A DNA stretch of 64,000 bases from Pseudoalteromonas atlantica (GTDB taxonomy: Bacteria; Pseudomonadota; Gammaproteobacteria; Enterobacterales; Alteromonadaceae). The notes beneath the pieces were generated by a model. That model saw nothing but the letters and a program-made list of their open reading frames with translations. It was not told the origin of the DNA and made no database searches. Location of the stretch: assembly GCA_007988745.1 (NCBI GenBank), contig BJUT01000005.1, positions 1-64,000 on the forward strand, written 5' to 3'. Shown here piece after piece: positions 8,425-15,635 of this stretch (positions are counted from its first letter, which is position 1; the number at the start of each line of letters is the position of its first letter). Position numbers and translations under genes: made by a program.

Positions 8425-9995
8425 TGTGTTCCTGCTGTAGTTACTGTTGCGCGACCATCTGAACGAGGATCGGTGGCTGCTTCAAGGCTGGTAGGCGTAT
8501 CTAAAATGGCACCTGCATGACCCATCATTTCATTGTTATTATCAACGCTTACCCAGTCGTGGTCACGTTGATTTAATTCATGTTTAACTTGAATTACTAA
8601 GCTTTGCTCTACCTTTAAATTTGTGCTTGTATCGCCCCAGGTGCGCCCTAATAACCAACGCGGATCGCTTACTGCTTGGGTAATTGATTTATTACGCCAT
8701 GCGTAACCACTAAATACAGCAGCTTGTGTTTGTGGTTGGCCTTCGCCGCCCATGGTGCCGTAGGCAAGGCGCCGACCATCGTCAAATTTTGCTAAAGCAG
8801 GGTTGAGTGTATGAGCCGGTTTTTTATGCGCTTTTAAGGCATTGGCATCGTTGCTATTTAAACTAAAACTTAAACCGCGGTTATTCCACACAAAGCCGCC
8901 TTCGCTCATCAAAATGCCGCTGCCAAATTCCCAGTAAACACTTTGAATAAAGCTTACTAGTTGGCCGTTTTTATCCCGTGCGGCCATCCAAACGGTATCG
9001 CCTGGCTCTGCATTAAATGGCCATTGCTTGGCTTGGCTCATATCTATATTGCTGGCAAGCGCATTTAAGCGCTCATCAGTTAATGCGTTTTTATAATCAT
9101 CGCCAAGCGCGTCTGGGTCTGCCCAAAGTGTAGGGCGGTGAGTAAAGCTTTGTTTGGTTGCCTCAACAATTAAGTGCATCCAATCAGCCTCTGTTTTTGC
9201 TAAATGTTTTAGTTTATTAACAGCGCCAATTATTTGCAGAGAATGTACGCCTTGTGTGGGGGCGGGTAAGTTATAACACTGTATGCCCGATAAATTAGCA
9301 CTGAGCGGCGTTACTAAATCGGCCTGCGTATTGGCAATATCAGCGCGTGTAATTGCACTGCCTGCGGCAGCTAAATCGTTTGCAAACGACTCTGCTAAAG
9401 GGCCTTGGTAAAAGGCGTTTAAGCCATGCTCGGCTAAGTGCTCAAAGGTACTGGCAAGTTTTGGGTTTTTAAAATGTTGGCCCGCTTGCAACGGTTTACC
9501 ATTAGGTATGTAAAGTTCTTTGAATGCAGCATTAGTGTTTGAAGCAGTGGCAAGCTTTTCGCAGCCTGCTTGCAAGCTTTTAGACACTGTAAAGCCTTCG
9601 CGCGCGAGCTTTATGGCTGGGGCTAAAATAGTACTTAGCGAAAGAGCTGCGTGCTCATCTACCGCAAGGGCTTTTTGCCAGCCGCGAAGTGTTGCAGCCT
9701 GAGTAAGCGCGCTTAAACCGCCGCGCTCTGGTATGTGTGGCTCATTGCTATAGGCGCTTATATCGTTTGGTGCGCGCCCGCAGGCATCAATGGCAGTGGG
9801 TATACTTTGGTTTGGGTTATCAATAAGCCAAAAACTGTCGCCGCCAATTGAGTTCATATGCGGATATACCACGCTAATCGCAGCCGCTGCCGCTACCATG
9901 GCTTCGGTGGCTGTACCGCCTTGTTTTAGTATTAAGGTGCCTGCCTCGGTTGCTGCAAAATGCGGGGCAGTAAAGGCAATGTTGTGTGTGCTCAT
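8421..9995 (-). CDS. hpxW: Gamma-glutamyltransferase-family Ntn hydrolase, HpxW-like oxamate amidohydrolase
   Basis: 524 residues of the GGT superfamily, which self-cleaves to expose a threonine. The expected cleavage point is in PGDTVWMAARDKNGQLVS, making T334 the N-terminal nucleophile of a small subunit of about 190 residues. SVYWEFGSGI and YGTMGGEGQPQTQAAVF are further family landmarks. There is no signal peptide, unlike periplasmic glutathione-cleaving GGTs, so it acts in the cytoplasm. HpxW of Klebsiella hydrolyses oxamate to oxalate and ammonia within purine catabolism, and the operon here fits that role. Start and stop overlap both neighbours by four bases. Confidence 0.7.
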   Translation of the reverse strand: MSTHNIAFTAPHFAATEAGTLILKQGGTATEAMVAAAAAISVVYPHMNSIGGDSFWLIDNPNQSIPTAIDACGRAPNDISAYSNEPHIPERGGLSALTQAATLRGWQKALAVDEHAALSLSTILAPAIKLAREGFTVSKSLQAGCEKLATASNTNAAFKELYIPNGKPLQAGQHFKNPKLASTFEHLAEHGLNAFYQGPLAESFANDLAAAGSAITRADIANTQADLVTPLSANLSGIQCYNLPAPTQGVHSLQIIGAVNKLKHLAKTEADWMHLIVEATKQSFTHRPTLWADPDALGDDYKNALTDERLNALASNIDMSQAKQWPFNAEPGDTVWMAARDKNGQLVSFIQSVYWEFGSGILMSEGGFVWNNRGLSFSLNSNDANALKAHKKPAHTLNPALAKFDDGRRLAYGTMGGEGQPQTQAAVFSGYAWRNKSITQAVSDPRWLLGRTWGDTSTNLKVEQSLVIQVKHELNQRDHDWVSVDNNNEMMGHAGAILDTPTSLEAATDPRSDGRATVTTAGTQ

Positions 9996-11200
9996 GCAAG
10001 TGTGTCCTGTTTAAAGTGGGCAGCTAATTGTTGTACGCAGGCAAGTAGGCTTTTATCGTTGCCGTGGCTCATCATTAATGAAAACCCATACGGGTGGCCA
10101 TTTTCTAAATTAGCCAATGGTAAGTGTACTTGCGCCGAGCGGCTCAAGCCCGCAATGGCCGATAAGGTGATTATTTGCATGCGTAAGGCGCTTGTGTCGG
10201 CGCCCAATTTAGGTGCAGTTGTGGGTGTGGTTGGCAAAAATAAACAGCTGTTTGTGTTTAGGTTTTTAGCGATTAGTGTTTGCCACTGGGTTTGTACATT
10301 TAGTGCTTCTTGCTCTTCTTGGGCGGTTAGGGCAAGCGCCATGTTAAAACGTGCCGCAATTGCCGGAGCAAACTGGGGAAGTTGCCCTGGCAATTGAAGC
10401 CAATCTTTATGCGTTTTTGCGATTGCTCGCCCTTGCAGTATTCTAAAGCTGTCAGCCAGTTCGCTTAATAAGCTGCTGTTAGGCAGTTCAAATTCTTTAT
10501 GGTGTTTAAAATAAGGTTTGGTTTTTTCAAGCAGTTGTTTAAGTGGGGCTTGTAATGCAGGGTCAACCAGCTCAAATAATGGCTCGCAAATAACTAAAGT
10601 ATCAACGTTATTAATAGCTTGATTTGGTAACAGTACATTGCCTACATCGCTTAGCAGCTCTGCATTTTGCGTAAGCCAGCCAATGGTATCAAATGGGGGC
10701 GCTAGCGGTATTAGGCCATCTTTTTCAATTACGTTATGGCTTGGCCTTATGCCAAATAAGCCACAATAACTTGCCGGTATTCTAATAGAGCCACCAGTAT
10801 CAGTACCTAAGCCAATATCGGCTAAGTTAGCCGCTACAGCCGCAGCCGAGCCCATACTTGAGCCGCCACTTGCATGGCCTTTAAGTTTTGGGTTTTGTGC
10901 TGCACCATAGTGAATGTTATTGCCCTCTAAGCTGTAGGCCAGCTCATCGGTATGGGTAAAGCCTGTAAAGCGACAACCCTCATTCATTAGTTTGTTTACG
11001 GCACTTGCTGTTTGCTGTGCAGGTTTTGCTGCTTTAAACCAGCTTGGGTTACCCGCGCTGTTGCGCTCGCCTTTAACAGCAAATACATCTTTTACCGCAA
11101 GGCGCTTATTTACAAGTTTGCCGTGGGTTTGTGTTTGCCATGCGTTAGGGCCATGGTCACAAAAAATACCGGTAAAATTATTATGTGTTTTGGTACTCAT
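9992..11200 (-). CDS. Amidase-signature hydrolase (possible oxalurate or ureido-amide hydrolase)
   Basis: 402-residue amidase-signature enzyme. The Ser-cis-Ser-Lys triad is visible as K37 (LAVKDVF), S115 (SGGSSMGSAA) and S138 (DTGGSIRIPAS). The protein is shorter than typical 460-500 residue amidases, as in the AtzE/HpxY type. It is first in the operon and ends by ATGA overlap with the HpxW-like gene. In Klebsiella an amidase HpxY sits with hpxW, and oxalurate or an equivalent acyl-urea is the obvious inferred substrate here. A RutR-box-like palindrome lies 26 bases upstream of the ATG. Confidence 0.65.
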   Translation of the reverse strand: MSTKTHNNFTGIFCDHGPNAWQTQTHGKLVNKRLAVKDVFAVKGERNSAGNPSWFKAAKPAQQTASAVNKLMNEGCRFTGFTHTDELAYSLEGNNIHYGAAQNPKLKGHASGGSSMGSAAAVAANLADIGLGTDTGGSIRIPASYCGLFGIRPSHNVIEKDGLIPLAPPFDTIGWLTQNAELLSDVGNVLLPNQAINNVDTLVICEPLFELVDPALQAPLKQLLEKTKPYFKHHKEFELPNSSLLSELADSFRILQGRAIAKTHKDWLQLPGQLPQFAPAIAARFNMALALTAQEEQEALNVQTQWQTLIAKNLNTNSCLFLPTTPTTAPKLGADTSALRMQIITLSAIAGLSRSAQVHLPLANLENGHPYGFSLMMSHGNDKSLLACVQQLAAHFKQDTLA

Positions 11201-11225
11201 ATCACCACTCGTTATAAAGTAAATC

Positions 11226-11239
11226 TGACCAACTGGTTA
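11226..11239. promoter_or_regulatory. RutR-box-like operator before the amidase operon
   Basis: TGACCAACTGGTTA, a near-palindrome matching the TTGACCA-N2-TGGTCAA core known for RutR at all but the outer positions. It lies 26-39 bases upstream of the first gene of the allantoate operon. A second copy lies before the TetR gene at 12730-12743. The other parts of the 345-base gap hold only a terminator at 11500-11531. Confidence 0.55.
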
Positions 11240-11499
11240 TAATCAGATTTAGAGTGATTAAAAAGACGAATTAGTTATTATTATTTTTCAGCCCACTGCG
11301 TAACATCTTATTTTTATTTTACAGAGGCTGATCCGCTTTTTAATCGGTTAGCTATTATATTGCCTAAAAGCTAAGCAAAAGCAATGCCAAATGCAATAAA
11401 GTTGTCCGCTCGGTCAGGTTTGTTTGGTTTACATGGGGTTTAGCAGATATTTATAAAAATATAAGTATTAAAGAAGGCGTAATTTAGAGGTGAAAACAC

Positions 11500-11531
11500 A
11501 CCAAGTTGGTGCGTGATTGCACCAACTTGGT
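11500..11531 (-). terminator. Rho-independent terminator after the TetR-RraA operon
   Basis: Perfect 13-bp stem (11500-11512 with 11519-11531) and a six-base loop, 14 bases past the stop of the RraA-family gene. On the minus strand it is followed by GTGTTTTCACC, a short T-run. Each arm is itself almost palindromic (ACCAAGTTGGT). Confidence 0.65.
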
Positions 11532-11545
11532 TGCAAGTGTGGCGT

Positions 11546-12028
11546 TTATAGTAATGCGTTAGGGCTAATAATTAAGCCATTTACATCGGCGTATAGCCAA
11601 TCGTTAGGGTTAATTGTGGTACTAAGCATGGTCACTGTTTGATTTTTATCTCCAAAGCCACGCTTTAATGTACTGCGCGGGGTTGAGCCAAGTGCCATAA
11701 CCGGCAAATCCATAGTGGCAAGTATTTCAATGTCACGGCAACAGCCGTTAATAATCACGCCTTCCCAGCCGTTTTTTAACGCGCGCTCCGCCATAATATC
11801 GCCTATAAAAGCAAAGCGTTTGCTAGCAAAGCCGTCAATAACCAGTACTTTACCCTTGCCGTTTTCATGCAGTATGTCGGCGGCAAACGAGTTATCGTCT
11901 GGGGAGGTAACGGTAACTGCTTGGCCACTAAATGTGGTTTTTTTACCAAAGTGGTGCAGGCCGCTGTCGGCGACTTGTACGCTATTGCGGTGATCGTCAA
12001 ATAAGTCTGGGGTGGTAAAATTATCCAT
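11546..12028 (-). CDS. RraA-family protein, probable HMG aldolase / oxaloacetate decarboxylase
   Basis: 160 residues of the RraA fold. It carries the motif diagnostic of class II HMG/CHA aldolases, D-X20-R-D: the aspartate of FIGDIMAER, then 20 residues, then the R-D of GCCRDIEIL. E. coli RraA, the RNase E inhibitor, has R-Q at that point, so this protein is probably a pyruvate-forming aldolase or oxaloacetate decarboxylase rather than a ribonuclease regulator. It has a GAGG ribosome site and starts three bases after the stop of the RutR-like regulator, so the two share one transcript. Its substrate in this context is unknown. Confidence 0.7.
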   Translation of the reverse strand: MDNFTTPDLFDDHRNSVQVADSGLHHFGKKTTFSGQAVTVTSPDDNSFAADILHENGKGKVLVIDGFASKRFAFIGDIMAERALKNGWEGVIINGCCRDIEILATMDLPVMALGSTPRSTLKRGFGDKNQTVTMLSTTINPNDWLYADVNGLIISPNALL

Positions 12029-12031
12029 GGG

Positions 12032-12685
12032 TTAAGCCTCACTGTGCTCAGGTATTTTTAAACCAATACCTTTTAAAATTATGTGGGCAGTTGATTGCGT
12101 TATTTGTGCCACATCGGTTTCGTCGTATTCTAATTTGTTCATAACCAGTAGCACTTCGGCCTGAAAATCGGCGTAGTACTGCGTAGTTGACCAAATGGTA
12201 AATAATAAATGGTAAGGGTCAACATTATCCATTTTGTTTGCATCTATCCAGGCCTGAAACACGTCTACCTTTTGTTTTACCCACGGGCGTGTGTTGGTTC
12301 TAAAGTAGTTTTGCAAATAAGGAGCGCCGCGCAGTATTTCACTGGCAAATAAACGTGATTGCAGCGGCTGGTTTACGGCAAGTATGACTTTGCTTTTAAT
12401 ATAGTGATACAGCACATGTGCAGGGTCGTCCTCAGGGGTTACGTTATCTAAGCCTAAGTTCCAGTGTGCAATAATGCGGTCTATTACGTTTTCGTATAGG
12501 CCGTCTTTGCTTTTAAAATAATATAAAATATTGGCCTTAGGAACGCCTGCTTCTTTAGCAACCATACTCATACTGGTGCCATCGTAACCAAGCTGAGAAA
12601 ACAATTGCTCGGCGGCATCGAGTATTAATGTTTGGTTTTTTACTCGGGTGAGTTCTTTTTTATTTGGCTTTGTTTGTGTGCTCAT
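12032..12685 (-). CDS. RutR-like TetR family regulator
   Basis: 217 residues from the ATG at 12685 (MSTQTKPNKKELTRVK). The open frame runs 21 codons further, but those codons overlap the operator at 12730-12743, so the shorter start is preferred. The N-terminal helix-turn-helix reads DGTSMSMVAKEAGVPKANIL-YYF, typical of TetR, and the C-terminal part (ASEILRGAP, WVKQKVDVFQAWID) matches the YcdC/RutR ligand domain. RutR in E. coli senses uracil or thymine and controls pyrimidine and purine genes. Here it probably represses itself, the RraA-like gene and the allantoate operon. Confidence 0.75.
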   Translation of the reverse strand: MSTQTKPNKKELTRVKNQTLILDAAEQLFSQLGYDGTSMSMVAKEAGVPKANILYYFKSKDGLYENVIDRIIAHWNLGLDNVTPEDDPAHVLYHYIKSKVILAVNQPLQSRLFASEILRGAPYLQNYFRTNTRPWVKQKVDVFQAWIDANKMDNVDPYHLLFTIWSTTQYYADFQAEVLLVMNKLEYDETDVAQITQSTAHIILKGIGLKIPEHSEA

Positions 12686-12729
12686 TATGGCGATGCTGTT
12701 TTTAACGTGTTGAATGATTGTAACTTTAC

Positions 12730-12743
12730 TGACCAAAAGGTCA
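12730..12743. promoter_or_regulatory. RutR-box-like operator in the TetR / yddG divergent region
   Basis: TGACCAAAAGGTCA: TGACC and GGTCA arms are perfect complements around AAAA. It lies 45 bases upstream of the chosen TetR start and between the divergent TetR and EamA transporter genes, so it could serve autoregulation and the exporter. Confidence 0.6.
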
Positions 12744-12860
12744 AACACTTAAGTGCAGGCCAAAAACATCTTTATAACAATAAATGATGAGCAACAATTG
12801 TTTAACCCACTAATTACTGTTAGCGTAACGTCAAACGTAAGTAGTACTTTTAGGTAGTTA

Positions 12861-13781
12861 ATGGACTTTTTTTCTAATCATAAATACACGCTTTATGGCA
12901 TTGCCGCTATTTTATTATGGAGTTGTTTAGTGGCTCTGCTCAGGGATGTTTCGGAGTTATTTGGCCCCATAGGAGGGGCGGCACTCATGTACAGTGTAAG
13001 CGCGCTGTTTTTAATTTTGGTAATGGGGCGGCCTAAGTTTGCTGGGTTTAATAAGCGCTATATTATTTGGGGTACTGCTTTATTTGCACTTTACGAGGTG
13101 TGTTTAGCGCTGTTTGTAGGGCTTGCTAATAATCGCCACCAAGCGGTAGAAATGGCAGTTATAAATTATTTATGGCCCACACTTACCATTTTGCTCAGTA
13201 TTATAGTTAACCGTAGTAAAGTAAGTGTTTGGATTTACCCAGGTATGCTGCTTGCTTTTTTTGGTGTGGCTTGGTGCGTTGGTGGCGATAGTGGGTTATC
13301 ACTTAATAGTATTATGGGCAATTTTGCCAGTAACCCAACGGCCTACTTGTTGGCGTTTGTAGCGCCTTTTATTTGGTCTGTTTACTGTGTAATTACTCAA
13401 AAAAATAGCAATGGGCAAAATGCCATTGTGCTGTTTTTTATCGCCACGGCACTAAGCTTATGGGTGTTGTATGGATTAAGTGACGAGCCAAAAATGACCT
13501 TTACACTGCACGCGACCGTAACGCTTGTGCTAGCTGGTGTGGTTGTTGGCAGCGGGTATGCTCTTTGGAACCAAGCTATTATTGGCGGTAACTTAATGTT
13601 GCTTGGTACGCTTTCGTATTTTACGCCGGTTTTTTCAGCGATTATTTCGGCGCTTTATTTATCAATTACCCTTAGTGCCTCGTTTTGGCAAGGAGTAATA
13701 ATGGTAACTGGCGGCTCACTCGTATGCTATTTCGTAACGCGTGAAAAACCAGTTAAAAAGCAAATTAACGCCGTAAATTAA
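12861..13781 (+). CDS. yddG: EamA/DMT exporter, YddG type
   Basis: 306 residues with ten hydrophobic segments in two EamA repeats (about residues 10-140 and 160-295). Blocks shared with the aromatic-amino-acid exporter YddG include LLWSCLVALLRDVSE, AVINYLWPTLTILLSI and GYALWNQAIIGGNLMLLGTLSYFTPVFS. In E. coli YddG exports aromatic amino acids and related compounds such as methyl viologen. It is divergent from the RutR-like gene with a shared 175-base control region containing a RutR-like box, so its substrate may relate to nucleobase metabolism. That last point is inference only. Confidence 0.75.
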   Translation: MDFFSNHKYTLYGIAAILLWSCLVALLRDVSELFGPIGGAALMYSVSALFLILVMGRPKFAGFNKRYIIWGTALFALYEVCLALFVGLANNRHQAVEMAVINYLWPTLTILLSIIVNRSKVSVWIYPGMLLAFFGVAWCVGGDSGLSLNSIMGNFASNPTAYLLAFVAPFIWSVYCVITQKNSNGQNAIVLFFIATALSLWVLYGLSDEPKMTFTLHATVTLVLAGVVVGSGYALWNQAIIGGNLMLLGTLSYFTPVFSAIISALYLSITLSASFWQGVIMVTGGSLVCYFVTREKPVKKQINAVN

Positions 13782-13814
13782 CGGTGCAAATTTACGGAGT
13801 AAACGCATCCTTTT

Positions 13815-14681
13815 TTAACTGTGTTTGTTTAGCCAGTTAAGCGCAAGTGGCCATAATCCGTCAGATTTTTTGCTAAAAAATTTCATATGGCCAATTTCCT
13901 TCAAACCATAGTCGTGTGGGTTTAAGGTTAGGGTTTGTGCTTTTAATTTAGGAAAAACCGAGAGCATATCGGCAACATTTGCATTGTTAGCAATATCGTC
14001 ATCGGTAGCATTAACCCATATTGAGGGCATAGAAAGCGTGTTGTAACAGTGTTGGAATACGGTATCACCAAATGCTGATTGCACATACCCTTGGGCGTTA
14101 CACCATTTGCGCCATTGTTTAGCTACGCCTTTAGGTAGTGGCTCGCCCATGCCAAACCACTGCGATTTAGTATGACCAAACAAGGCATTACTAAGAGGAA
14201 TAACCCCATTCATAAAAAAGTGCGCTTTAACCTGATACGCTAAGCTCATATTAGTTAATTTACCCGACGAGCAAGCAAAATTAAACGCGGAGCTTAGCTC
14301 GTTAGCGTTATGCATTAGCCCCACTAATTGCCCGCCGGCGCTATGACCCACTAAATGATACTGAGTATTAGGAAATACCCTTTGCAAATGCTCAAGCACC
14401 GCAGGCATGTCTTGCTCACCCCAACTTTGTAAACTGGCTTTGCTTTTTTTAATGCTGCGGTTAAGCGATTGGCCAATGCCACTGTTATCAAACGTAATAA
14501 CGCCAAAGCCATGTTGCTGTAAGTAAGTAGCAAAGTTTGCATAAAACTGTTGTTTTATACCGGTTGCAGGGGCAATCATCACCGCACCTTTAATAGGGCT
14601 GGTGGGTGTAAATACACGGGCGCTTAGGGTTTGCCTGTTATTACAGGTAATAGTGGTGTGCTCAAAGTGTGGTGCGGTCAT
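13815..14681 (-). CDS. Alpha/beta hydrolase, serine type
   Basis: 288 residues without a signal peptide. Visible are an oxyanion-side motif (IAPATGIKQQFYANFA), the nucleophile elbow GHSAGG (Ser in YHLVGHSAGGQLVG, near residue 115), an acid candidate in ATDDDIAN and a C-terminal His in EIGHMKFF. It resembles the COG4757-type predicted alpha/beta hydrolases, whose substrates are unknown. It is monocistronic and converges with the plus-strand exporter gene (33-base gap). Confidence 0.7.
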   Translation of the reverse strand: MTAPHFEHTTITCNNRQTLSARVFTPTSPIKGAVMIAPATGIKQQFYANFATYLQQHGFGVITFDNSGIGQSLNRSIKKSKASLQSWGEQDMPAVLEHLQRVFPNTQYHLVGHSAGGQLVGLMHNANELSSAFNFACSSGKLTNMSLAYQVKAHFFMNGVIPLSNALFGHTKSQWFGMGEPLPKGVAKQWRKWCNAQGYVQSAFGDTVFQHCYNTLSMPSIWVNATDDDIANNANVADMLSVFPKLKAQTLTLNPHDYGLKEIGHMKFFSKKSDGLWPLALNWLNKHS

Positions 14682-14766
14682 TAGAATTATTATTTACCAT
14701 ATAAAGTACACAGGTAAAAACAATAGCTGGTTAGACCAGTCTCAGCAAGAGGGGTGTGCGTTGTTT

Positions 14767-14927
14767 ATACCAACCCCATTAAGTATGTGTTCTAAATTTT
14801 ACGCCGAATAAACAATTCAGTCCTAGGCGTAAATTGATGTAAGTGGTTGTTCCCTCGACGAAAATTACAACAAAGAAATGAGTTGTTTAGCAAGTAAAAT
14901 AGATCAGCTATTTATTGGCGTTGGTAT
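14767..14927. repeat. Candidate MITE-like element with ATACCAAC / GTTGGTAT ends
   Basis: A 161-base segment bounded by ATACCAAC (14767-14774) and GTTGGTAT (14920-14927) that contains no gene and fills most of the 390-base gap between the hydrolase and ankyrin genes. Internal complementary pieces (ACGCCGAATA near 14811, TAGGCGT near 14824) would let it fold. I associate this termini pattern with dispersed repeats in Pseudoalteromonas, but copy number was not checked. Confidence 0.45.
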
Positions 14928-15073
14928 TAAACCACGCCCCAGATAAAATGGGGCGAGAGGAAGGTTTAAATAACTAAAGGGTACTACTTATTTTGCTAGA
15001 GCCTTGTTATTGGCTGCTAATTTAGCCTTATTGTCACTAACAATAACGGGCTAATGGGTATATTAAAAGTTGG

Positions 15074-15568
15074 TTAATTAGATTTACTGTTTACCTGTGC
15101 TAATAAGTCGAGCACTTTTTGTTGGCCAAATTTTTGTGCAAATTGCTCGGCTGTTTGACCGGCTTTGTTTTGATGTGCGTTATCGCAATCAAGGCCTACA
15201 AGTGTTTTAGCTATGCTAAATTCGCCTCTAAATATGGCGGCCATTAGGGCTGTGTTACCGCGGTTGTCTTCAAGGCATGCATTAGCGCCTAGTTGCAATA
15301 AGGTGTTTACCGTATTTTTATTGCCGTGGTAGGTGGCAATCATTAGCGCGGTGTAACCTTTGTTGTTGTAACTATTAATAGGAATGCCAGCATCAACAAA
15401 TTGCGTTATAACGGTGGTGTCGTCGGTACGTGCGGCTGCAAAGTAATAAGCAAGTAAGCTGTCGTATTGCGACTGGGCGGTGCTTTGTTCTGTTACAGGG
15501 CTTTGTGGCTCATTGGCAAAGCTTGAAAAGCTCATCACTAAAGTAAATATAATAAGTAATTTACGCAT
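15074..15568 (-). CDS. Periplasmic ankyrin-repeat protein, catalase partner (AnkB-like)
   Basis: 164 residues. A signal peptide (MRKLLIIFTLVMSFSSFA) is followed by about three ankyrin repeats, with the classic N-N-K-G-Y-T-A-L-M-I-A-T-Y-H-G and D-N-R-G-N-T-A-L-M-A-A-I-F-R-G units and a final K-A-G-Q-T-A-E-Q-F-A. It lies just downstream of an exported catalase. In Pseudomonas aeruginosa the ankyrin protein AnkB follows katB and is needed for full KatB activity, so this is most likely its counterpart. A terminator at 15591-15611 separates the two genes, so it may be transcribed partly by read-through. Confidence 0.8.
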   Translation of the reverse strand: MRKLLIIFTLVMSFSSFANEPQSPVTEQSTAQSQYDSLLAYYFAAARTDDTTVITQFVDAGIPINSYNNKGYTALMIATYHGNKNTVNTLLQLGANACLEDNRGNTALMAAIFRGEFSIAKTLVGLDCDNAHQNKAGQTAEQFAQKFGQQKVLDLLAQVNSKSN

Positions 15569-15590
15569 ACTGTTTACCTTTTTAAAAAAG

Positions 15591-15611
15591 AGGAAAGCTA
15601 GGCTTTCCTCA
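15591..15611 (-). terminator. Terminator between katB and the ankyrin gene
   Basis: Nine-base-pair stem GAGGAAAGC / GCTTTCCTC with a three-base loop. On the minus strand it is followed by a six-T run (complement of 15585-15590). Confidence 0.75.
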
Positions 15612-15635
15612 ATAACTTACAGGTTGGGTAAAATA

